This document shows positions 57,851 to 64,000 of a DNA stretch of 64,000 nt, one piece after another. The stretch comes from Actinomycetota bacterium (lineage in GTDB: Bacteria; Actinomycetota; Actinomycetes; Mycobacteriales; Pseudonocardiaceae). The notes beneath the pieces are model-generated. The model saw only the letters and a list, made by a program, of their open reading frames with translations. It was not told the origin of the DNA and ran no database searches. The first letter of the stretch is position 1, and each line of letters starts with the position of its first letter. The DNA lies in assembly GCA_021324675.1 (NCBI GenBank), contig JAJPIR010000142.1, forward strand, positions 1-64,000. The letters run 5' to 3'. The translations under genes and the position numbers were made by a program.

Positions 57851-59104
57851 TCAGGTGTTAGACAGTCCGTTCAGGAAAGCCTGCAACGCTGGATCGGTCC
57901 AGAACTGGCCCACGATGGTCTGCTGGGCCAGTGCCACCGCCTCTAACGCGGTCTTGTTCGCGCCAGCCACCTGGGCGGGATTCGAACCGGGATTGCCAGC
58001 CAGCGTCGCGTAGGTAGCCAGCGCAGTCCGCAGCGTTGCTGCAGTGTTGACCAGGCGAGCCTTGGACTCCAGCGCCGGTTGGACTTGGGCAAAGGCCGAT
58101 CCGGGTCCGGTTGCCCCACCCGCAGCGGCGCCGGACGGGTCAGCTGGGAACTTCGGCAGGCTCTTCTTGAGCCCCAGGGCCACATCGTTGAGCTGCGTAA
58201 GAGCCGTCTTGTCAGCATCGTTGAAGGTGGTCCTGTGCAGATCTGCCGCTCGAGCCGCAGCGTTCAGCAGGTTCACGCCGTAGCCGAAGCGGTTGAGGAG
58301 GGCGGCAACAAGCGGGGTGAGGTCCGCGGCGGTCGCGGTGGGATCGGTGAATTTGGCCGCGGCCGCGTCCAGAGCCGCCTTGGATTCCTGAGCGGCAGCG
58401 GTCGAGCGTAGCTTGATCAATGGCTCGACACCGGGGTAGCCGTCCTTGAACTTGCCGAAGAACGTCCCGGCTTTGGCGGCGTTGCCGGCGGCGAGGGCGT
58501 CGTTGCTGATCAATAGCTGAGCCCGCACGCCTCGCAGCGGCACCAAGTCGTCGAAGAGAGGACTAAGCGGGGGCTGAGCAGCAACAAAACTGATGGCCGC
58601 GTCGAATCCCTGACGCAAATGTTGGGCCAGGTCCGCCAGCGTCCGCCAATCCGGCTGCGACTGTTTGAGGCCATCATCGATCTTGAATTGGGTGTCGATT
58701 TCAAGATCGGTGTACAGCGGCAGCGACCGATGATTGAGGTAAACCTCGACGGCTTGCCACGCGGCTTCATAGTCCTGCCCTGCTTGGATCGCGGCGGGGA
58801 GATCGCGGCGGGCGATGGCGTTCTGCCACCGCTGGACAAACGGTGGGATGGTCTTGAGGTTGGCGACCTCCATGGTGGCGGCCTTTTTAGATGGTTGACG
58901 GAAAAGGGGCTGGAGCGACTGGAACAGGGCACGGTCGAGCAGGCCTTGGGGCACGTCGCTGGAGACGCCGACCGGGGTCGGCGGGGCGCTGGAGCGGGGT
59001 GACGGTGCTGCGGCGGCGTTGACGACTCCACCGGTACCCAGCACCAGGACAGGAGTGAGAAAGAGACACGGGGTGAGCAAGAGCAAGCGTTTGACGGGAG
59101 CCAT
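57851..59104 (-). CDS. Secreted helical protein under an IdeR-like box (possible iron-uptake component)
   Basis: A 417-residue exported protein: signal peptide VKRLLLLTPCLFLTPVLVLGTGG then AAAAPSPRS; the rest is almost wholly helical with Ala-rich repeats. Segments such as DLPAAIQAGQDYEAAWQAVE and FGKFKDGYPGVEPLIKL resemble the extracytoplasmic helical domains linked to FTR1/EfeO iron systems (A-x-x-A...Y/F...VE), but the EfeO HxxE site is not clear. The TTAGG...CCTAA iron box 46 bases upstream of the ATG strongly implies iron repression. ATG 59104 follows GGAGG. No FTR1 permease is adjacent. Confidence 0.7.
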   Translation of the reverse strand: MAPVKRLLLLTPCLFLTPVLVLGTGGVVNAAAAPSPRSSAPPTPVGVSSDVPQGLLDRALFQSLQPLFRQPSKKAATMEVANLKTIPPFVQRWQNAIARRDLPAAIQAGQDYEAAWQAVEVYLNHRSLPLYTDLEIDTQFKIDDGLKQSQPDWRTLADLAQHLRQGFDAAISFVAAQPPLSPLFDDLVPLRGVRAQLLISNDALAAGNAAKAGTFFGKFKDGYPGVEPLIKLRSTAAAQESKAALDAAAAKFTDPTATAADLTPLVAALLNRFGYGVNLLNAAARAADLHRTTFNDADKTALTQLNDVALGLKKSLPKFPADPSGAAAGGATGPGSAFAQVQPALESKARLVNTAATLRTALATYATLAGNPGSNPAQVAGANKTALEAVALAQQTIVGQFWTDPALQAFLNGLSNT

Positions 59105-59149
59105 GCGCGGGCCTCCAAGGGCGACAGTAAGTTAGGCGCCTTCAGCACA

Positions 59150-59168
59150 TTAGGCTTGGCTTACCTAA
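59150..59168 (-). promoter_or_regulatory. IdeR/DtxR-type iron box 1
   Basis: TTAGGCTTGGCTTACCTAA matches the consensus TWAGGTWAGSCTWACCTWA at 17 of 19 positions. It lies 46 bases upstream of the secreted helical protein start. Confidence 0.8.
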
Positions 59169-59258
59169 TTTGGACGCGGAGGTAATCGGCCCCTGTGGCG
59201 CGGTGTTACAGGTCAGTGAACAACGCATGGGAGACAGTTCGCCCGTGCCACCGGATCG

Positions 59259-59945
59259 TCACAACCAGCAAGGGACCGCGCCGGCCGTCTGCACAGCAAC
59301 AGGGCGAGACATACGACCGGTGGTCAAGTAGTGGACCTGCCGGGCGATGGACACTGCGTGGTCCGCGAAGCGCTCGTAGTGGCGGCCGATCAGGGCGGTG
59401 TGGACCGCTTGCTCCACACCGTGCGACCAGTCCTCGGCGAACAGGATTGCGAACAAGCGACGATGCAGTGCATCCACCTCGTCGTCCGCCACGGCCAGCC
59501 GGTCACCGCACAGCGGATCCTGGCGCTCGATCGCAGCCGCGGCATCCTCAGCGAGCTGACTGGCGAGCAGGCTCATCCGGGCCAGCACGGGACGCACCGT
59601 GCCGGAAACCTTCGTGTTCGGATGATTGAGACGGGTGATGATCGCGATGTGGCGAGCAAGGGCGGCCATCCGCCGCACATGGCCTACCACCTGGAGGGCC
59701 ACTACCACCACGCGCAGATCCCGGGCAACCGGGGCCTGCAAGGCGAGCACGGTGATACAACGCCGGGCAATGCCATCGAGCGCCGCGCGGGTTTCGCCGT
59801 CCTCAGCGATGACCCGTGCAGCCAGTGCGAGATCACCTTGATGGAGGGCGATCGACGCATTGTTCATCATGCTGCTGGCCAGCCGGACCATCCTCGCCAG
59901 GTTGGCAATCAGCGCGTTCAACTCAGCATGAAGGGCAGCCCGCAT
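59259..59945 (-). CDS. PhoU-family phosphate regulator-like protein
   Basis: A 228-residue all-helical PhoU protein with two homologous halves (LHAELNALIANLARMVRLAS then ARVIAEDGETRAALDGIARRCITVLALQAPVARDLRVVVVALQVVGHVRRMAALARHIA; second half from RMSLLASQLAEDAAAAIE to ERFADHAVSIARQVHYLTTG). The conserved RDLR and E/D metal-site residues are visible. PhoU normally links PstSCAB to PhoR. No pst gene is near. An IdeR-like box sits about 101 bases upstream, so iron may influence it. Start ATG 59945 fits GAGGG spacing; ATG 59954 is alternative. Symbol not assigned because a second PhoU may exist. Confidence 0.83.
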   Translation of the reverse strand: MRAALHAELNALIANLARMVRLASSMMNNASIALHQGDLALAARVIAEDGETRAALDGIARRCITVLALQAPVARDLRVVVVALQVVGHVRRMAALARHIAIITRLNHPNTKVSGTVRPVLARMSLLASQLAEDAAAAIERQDPLCGDRLAVADDEVDALHRRLFAILFAEDWSHGVEQAVHTALIGRHYERFADHAVSIARQVHYLTTGRMSRPVAVQTAGAVPCWL

Positions 59946-60045
59946 CACCTTCACCCTCTGTCCATACTCGCCAGCGCAGCGACGTGCCAGGCGTAACCAC
60001 CGGCTCGCCAGCGCTCCAACTTGCCCCAGAAGTGAGGCTACCTGA

Positions 60046-60064
60046 TCAGGTTATCCTAACCTAA
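60046..60064 (-). promoter_or_regulatory. IdeR/DtxR-type iron box 2
   Basis: TCAGGTTATCCTAACCTAA matches the consensus at 17 of 19 positions. It sits between the FhuF-like stop (60099) and the PhoU-like start (59945), upstream of the latter. Confidence 0.72.
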
Positions 60065-60098
60065 TGAATTCTTCCGGTGAGGTCGACCATTGCATGCG

Positions 60099-61021
60099 TC
60101 ACGAGCTGCAACCGTCTTGTGCCCGGTTGAGCGCGCCGAGGATCTGGCTCCGTTGAGAGACGTCCACCCGCGGGCAACTCGCGCACGGATGCTCGACTCC
60201 GGGCATCGCGTACAGGAAGCAGCAGGTGCCGCGGCGGCGAGTCCAGTGCTCACGCCCACGGTCATCGATCACCTGGCAGATTGTGGAGGAAGAGGTAAGG
60301 GGGCTTTCGCCGTCGCCGAGCACCAGCTGCGCATCGGCCGCTCCGGCCTGAGGCGAGCCAAACGACTGGCCCGCAAATAGGAAGGCCTTATCCAGCACGT
60401 CAGTCACGGTGGCCCACTGCGCGTGGCGGCCGAAGCGCACGAGCGGGCCGTAAACCGCAAGAAATCGGGCGGCATGCGCAATTACCTGCTGGCGCAGTAT
60501 GGCGCCGAGTGCTGCCTCATGGGGCACCGGCAACGCATCGTGATGCCCGGCTTCGGGATCGTTGTATAAACACCAGAACCGGCCTTGTCGCAGCGCGATG
60601 CCTTTAACGGCTGCGGCGTCAAGCCGGAAGGCAAGCCGTTGCGGCGCCAGCCACGGTACCCGCCGCGCGGAGTGAAAGAGCAACGCACCAAGTAGCCAGG
60701 TATGATCGGATAACAGCGCAAGACGTACCCGGCAGTGGTCCTGTCAGGAACGTGAGCCTTCCCCGGCGCCGGAGCGTATTGCTTCGCCAGCCGTCGCGCG
60801 ACCCTCTTTTGCCACCACGAGAAGAAAGCCGGATCAGACAGAGCCTGGTCACATCCAATCCATGGCGTGGGCGGCCACGCAGAATTGGAGGCGTCCAGAA
60901 TCTCGATGGACAACGACGTCACCGCGCTCTCGACCGCTGCCATCGACATGGCCAGCGGGTGCTGATCGCGCCGCCTGACCACTCCCGTTGGCTTCGCGGG
61001 CCGTACCGCGACTAGCGCCAC
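60099..61021 (-). pseudogene. FhuF-like 2Fe-2S ferric-siderophore reductase with a frameshift
   Basis: Two frames join into one protein of about 307 residues. The first (from GTG 61021 behind GGAGGAA) covers SMAAVESAVTSLSIEILDAS to RTTAGYVLRCYPIIPGYL; the second covers GALLFHSARRVPWLAPQRLAF to the end. Homologous proteins read ...GYLGALLFH..., so one G is missing in the TTGGTGCG at about 60688-60689. The C-terminal FhuF cluster signature CC-x11-C-x2-C is intact (TCCFLYAM...PCASCP). Such proteins reduce siderophore-bound iron in the cytoplasm. An IdeR box overlaps the promoter. It is broken unless the base is a sequencing error. Confidence 0.8.
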
Positions 61022-61037
61022 ACTTCCTCCAGGATCC

Positions 61038-61056
61038 TTAGGTTTGGCTGACCTAA
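61038..61056 (-). promoter_or_regulatory. IdeR/DtxR-type iron box 3
   Basis: TTAGGTTTGGCTGACCTAA matches the consensus at 17 of 19 positions and lies 17 bases upstream of the FhuF-like GTG start. Confidence 0.8.
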
Positions 61057-61299
61057 CTCGGGCACCTAGCAGCCGCGTCAACACGCCACCGCTGCTCATA
61101 AGGGGCGTTGCGACGAGCGTCCGCCGGCGCGGGCCAAACGGCGGGTCAGCGGCTCCAGGCCCAACGCGGCGCGGACCCGGCCTGTGCCAGCGCCGGGCGA
61201 CCGGGCCGAACCGGTTTCACCGTCAGCAGCCTGCGCCGCCGGTCAGCCGGCACTATCCCCACCAGCCCGCGCGGAATCGGCCCATCCCGACCATCGGCG

Positions 61300-62139
61300 T
61301 CATTGTTCCCAGGCCACCGATGCGGGGTAGGAGGAGAAGAAGCCATGCAGATCGGTCAACATCCGATCAAACGATGCGGCAGCAAACAGGATGGGCTGGT
61401 AGTGGGTGATGTCGTAGTCCTGCTTTGCCATGCCATGCAGATCCCATGGCCTTATTTCAGCGTCACGGAAGGTTTCGATCTCGCCGTAAGAAGACAGCAG
61501 GCCCGCACCGTAAGCCTTGACCTCTCCGCCCTCGTAAACCACTCCAAATTCCAGGGTGAACCAGAATACCCGACTGAATGCGTCCAGCGAGACATCGCTG
61601 GCGGCGCGCAACGAGGCCCGACCAGCCGCCTCGTAAAGGTCGGCAAATACGGGGTTGGCCAGCATGTTGGCATGCCCGATGATCTCATGAACGATGTCCG
61701 GTTCGGGCGTGTAAAAAGGCACCGAATGATGGCGAATGTACTGCGTGGACAGAAACGTCCGCTCAGCGAGCGACCCGTAGAACGTTCGAATCGGCACCAG
61801 ACCTGGCACCGGGTAGATGTGAAATCCGGTCAGGCCGTGCACCTGCTTATCGACTTCCCGTAACTGCGGAACGTGGGCCGTCGGCAGCATGAGCCGGTCA
61901 GCGCCGAGAAGATATTCGCGGCACGCATAGTTGCGGTGCTTGCCGGCGAGTTCGGTGGACACGGTCTGCCAGACCTCGCCCTCCTCAGCGGTGTAGCTGA
62001 CGTCCGGGATCGGGTCACCGTGGTGGTAGGCGCTGCCGACTTCGGCGATGCGGGCACGCCGGGCGCGGTAGTCGGGGTCGCTGAAGCCGGGATGATCCGG
62101 GGGCAACTCGAACTGGGAAGATGCGATCGGCGCGGCCAC
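61300..62139 (-). CDS. phhA: Phenylalanine 4-monooxygenase
   Basis: A roughly 280-residue aromatic amino acid hydroxylase that makes tyrosine from phenylalanine with tetrahydropterin and iron. The facial triad is visible: PDIVHEIIGHANML (two His) and TLEFGVVYE (Glu). Other landmarks are LTGFHIYPVPGLVPIRTFYGSLAERTF and QYIRHHSVPFYTPEPD. It lacks the regulatory ACT domain. Start uncertain: the frame stays open to 62244, overlapping the divergent lrp start, so the real start is inside; GTG 62139 lies just before the family core (FELPPDHPGFSDPDYRARR). It is divergent from an Lrp gene, a common phhA-regulator arrangement. Confidence 0.88.
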   Translation of the reverse strand: MAAPIASSQFELPPDHPGFSDPDYRARRARIAEVGSAYHHGDPIPDVSYTAEEGEVWQTVSTELAGKHRNYACREYLLGADRLMLPTAHVPQLREVDKQVHGLTGFHIYPVPGLVPIRTFYGSLAERTFLSTQYIRHHSVPFYTPEPDIVHEIIGHANMLANPVFADLYEAAGRASLRAASDVSLDAFSRVFWFTLEFGVVYEGGEVKAYGAGLLSSYGEIETFRDAEIRPWDLHGMAKQDYDITHYQPILFAAASFDRMLTDLHGFFSSYPASVAWEQ

Positions 62140-62226
62140 AGCCGCCAGCTTGCGCCCGGCGGCACGAACGTTCAATATCTGGGGCCTAATGCCGGACAAC
62201 AGTCTGGCATGTAGGCTATTTTTCAG

Positions 62227-62730
62227 ATGTCTGTCCCATTTCATCCCCTAGATGACGTCGACCGTCGGATACTGAGTCTCCTGGTCGATGACGGCCGCAT
62301 GTCGGTGAACGAGGTGGCGAACCGGGCCGGTATCTCCCGCGCCACCGCCTACGCCCGGTACGACCGGCTGCTGGCACACGGCGTCATCCGTGGCTTCCGC
62401 GCCGATGTCGATCCGCGGGCGATCGGGCTCGACGTTGCGGCAATGATCCTGATCAATATCGAGCAAGGATCATGGCCGGCAATGCGCGACAAGATCAGCC
62501 GGCTGCCGGGGGTGGAGTACGTCGCGCTGACCAGCGGCGAATTCGACTTCGTGCTGCTGGTCCGCGCACCGGACATCGAAGCGTTGCGCGACGTGATCCT
62601 CTACCGCCTGCAAGGCATGCCTGAGGTGCGCTCGACGCGCACTATCTTTGTGCTGGACGAGGCACGCCATCCCATCGGCTCGGCGCACCACTTGGAGCTG
62701 GAAACCGCTCCCCGGCGCCCGCCTCGGTGA
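62227..62730 (+). CDS. Lrp/AsnC family transcriptional regulator
   Basis: A 167-residue regulator with the N-terminal HTH (LDDVDRRILSLLVDDGRMSVNEVANRA, recognition helix GISRATAYARYDRLL) and the RAM/ACT-like effector domain (IGLDVAAMILINIEQGSW, VEYVALTSGEFDFVLLVRAPDIEALRDVI). Lrp-type proteins sense amino acids. Head-to-head position with phhA implies that it responds to phenylalanine or tyrosine and controls phhA; this is inferred from arrangement. The ATG overlaps the longest phhA frame. Confidence 0.88.
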   Translation: MSVPFHPLDDVDRRILSLLVDDGRMSVNEVANRAGISRATAYARYDRLLAHGVIRGFRADVDPRAIGLDVAAMILINIEQGSWPAMRDKISRLPGVEYVALTSGEFDFVLLVRAPDIEALRDVILYRLQGMPEVRSTRTIFVLDEARHPIGSAHHLELETAPRRPPR

Positions 62731-62813
62731 TCTGCATCGCCAGCCGGGGCGGCGCGTCAGGGGTCCATGACACCTAACGGGTGTTGTCGGCGCCCTGGAC
62801 TATCGTCCCCGGC

Positions 62814-64000
62814 GTGACTCGATCTCGGTTACTGCTGGCTCTGCTCACGGTGACGCTGGTCTGGGCGGTGACGGCTTGCGCGGGTGCGCCATCTGCGCCT
62901 GCCCCGCCTACGCCGCTGAAGTCAGGGCTGATGCTGTCCGGGTACAACCGTCACATCCGCATCCAGGACGACCTGTTCCAGTTCGTCAACGGCCAGTGGC
63001 TGCAGACCACCGAAATACCGCCCGATCGGACTCGGTATGGCGCTTTCGACGCGCTTGCCGACAAAGCAGACCACGACTTGCGCACGATCGTGGAAGACAC
63101 TGCGACTCACCACGCCGCGGTTGGCAGTCCGGACCAGCGGATCGGGGACTTCTACGCAAGCTTTATGGACACCACGCACCTCGATGCGCTCGGGGCCACC
63201 CCGCTGCGCCCTTCGCTAGCCCGTATCGACGCGCTGAACAATCCCGCCGATGTCTTGCGGTATTTCGCCAGCAGCGCCCAAACCGGCACGCCCAGCCCCA
63301 TCGCGCTGAGCATCAACCAGGACGCGCGCAACGCGGACGCGTACATACCCAGCGTCTCCCAGGGTGGCCTAAGCATGCCCAACCGGGACTATTACCTGAA
63401 AACCGATCCCCAATTCGTGACGATGCGGGATCAGTTTCGGACCTACGCGATGCGGGCCCTGAGCCTGGCCGGCATTCCCGATCCGGCTGCCGAGGCCGAC
63501 CGGGTGCTGGCTGTGGAGATGCGGCTTGCCCAGGCCCAGTGGCCTGCCGCGCAGGACCGCGATGCGACAGCGACGTACAACAAGTTCACCGTCGCCGACG
63601 CCACGGCCCGCACTCCCGGGCTGGATTGGCGCACCTACCTGGACGCGGCTGGTGTTCACACCCCCGACTTCATCATCTCGGAGCCGAGCTTCTTCACCGC
63701 CTTGGGCACCGAACTGACCACCGTGCCGCTGGTCGACTGGAAGTCGTATTTGCGCTTTAAGCTCATCGATGACCTATCCCCCTACTTGAGCAATGACTTC
63801 GTCACCGCTCGTTTCGAGTTCCGCGGCAGGGACCTGGCCGGGCAACAGGAAATGCGCCCCCGGTGGAGGCGGGGGGTCGCCGCGGTCGACGACGCGTTGG
63901 GCGATCTGCTGGGCCAACGGTACGTGCAGCGCTACTTCCCTCCAGACGCTAAGAAACGGATCGACGCACTGGTCGGCAGGTTGATCGATGCCTACCGCTC
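62814..64000 (+). CDS. M13 family metallopeptidase lipoprotein (5' part; runs off window)
   Basis: A GTG start opens a frame that continues past the right edge. The signal peptide (LLLALLTVTLVWAVTAC) ends with a lipobox (Cys22), then a Pro/Ala spacer. The first 370 residues follow neprilysin-family sequence: IQDDLFQFVNGQWL, TEIPPDRTRYGAFDALADKA, RIGDFYASFMD, LSMPNRDYYLK, and WPAAQDRDATATYNKF. The HExxH zinc site would lie beyond 64000. It is a membrane-anchored zinc peptidase of peptides. It is not disrupted within the window. Confidence 0.88.
   Translation, partial: MTRSRLLLALLTVTLVWAVTACAGAPSAPAPPTPLKSGLMLSGYNRHIRIQDDLFQFVNGQWLQTTEIPPDRTRYGAFDALADKADHDLRTIVEDTATHHAAVGSPDQRIGDFYASFMDTTHLDALGATPLRPSLARIDALNNPADVLRYFASSAQTGTPSPIALSINQDARNADAYIPSVSQGGLSMPNRDYYLKTDPQFVTMRDQFRTYAMRALSLAGIPDPAAEADRVLAVEMRLAQAQWPAAQDRDATATYNKFTVADATARTPGLDWRTYLDAAGVHTPDFIISEPSFFTALGTELTTVPLVDWKSYLRFKLIDDLSPYLSNDFVTARFEFRGRDLAGQQEMRPRWRRGVAAVDDALGDLLGQRYVQRYFPPDAKKRIDALVGRLIDAYR

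Overview
The window looks like a chromosomal segment of a high-GC actinobacterium, most likely Pseudonocardiales or a near relative in the Mycobacteriales-Pseudonocardiales group. The signs are family-level: a SigJ-type sigma factor with a C-terminal SnoaL domain, a mycothiol-dependent maleylpyruvate-isomerase-like enzyme, a UdgX uracil-DNA glycosylase, an LppX/LprG-like lipoprotein, an Rpf-domain protein, the holin-X/DUF3618/DUF4235 trio, an HspR-type HAIR operator and IdeR/DtxR-type iron boxes. I see no rRNA, tRNA, CRISPR array, integrase, transposase or phage module.

Layout. 0-5 kb: a minus-strand run (NDH-like flavoprotein, sigJ, VOC protein, YccF, zinc-ribbon protein, HIT hydrolase). 5-7 kb: a truncated methyltransferase remnant next to an intact methyltransferase and a VC0807-type membrane protein. 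7-11.5 kb: a ChaB/Rho-N protein, a helical protein, a large molybdopterin oxidoreductase that has lost its Fe-S cysteines, and an Hsp20 with a HAIR-like site. 11.8-24.3 kb: scattered housekeeping and secreted proteins (orphan FtsX/MacB-type permease, ICMT-like methyltransferase, serine protease, 6-phosphogluconate dehydrogenase, class-A-like serine hydrolase, PaaK-like ligase) and ArsR, MarR and STAS regulators. 24.8-29.9 kb: a plus-strand series of an OsmC-methyltransferase fusion, a PPOX flavoprotein, a cytochrome P450, a nuclease-like protein and a phosphotransferase-fold protein lacking the usual catalytic Asp. 30-31.9 kb: a frameshifted methyltransferase pseudogene, a long hairpin and a lipoprotein. 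31.9-36.2 kb: a DHA2 efflux pump, two near-duplicate TetR regulators and an HlyD-type adaptor. 36.7-38.2 kb: a Gly/Trp/His repeat peptide followed by a VioD-like flavin monooxygenase. 38-51 kb: PAP2, otsB, ROK kinase, htpX, a PucR regulator, small stress-type proteins, UdgX, topoisomerase IB, YihY and a CinA-C protein. 51-57.7 kb: an Rpf protein, a POT peptide transporter and murJ. 57.8-61.1 kb: three consecutive minus-strand genes, each preceded by its own IdeR-like iron box (a secreted helical protein, a PhoU-like protein and a frameshifted FhuF-like reductase). 61.3-64 kb: phenylalanine hydroxylase divergent from an Lrp regulator, then an M13 metallopeptidase running off the edge.

Working together. 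Clear functional units are the sigJ operon, the MFS/TetR/TetR/HlyD efflux locus, the holin-X/DUF3618/DUF4235 membrane operon, the iron-box block and the phhA/lrp pair. The most unusual observations are the cluster-ligand loss in the molybdoenzyme, the OsmC-methyltransferase fusion, the Trp-rich peptide beside a VioD-like hydroxylase, the double-dyad palindromes shared by two intergenic regions, and the triple iron-box block. Start codons were chosen by Shine-Dalgarno spacing and family N-termini and are sometimes uncertain. All family assignments are by recognition of motifs, not by database search.
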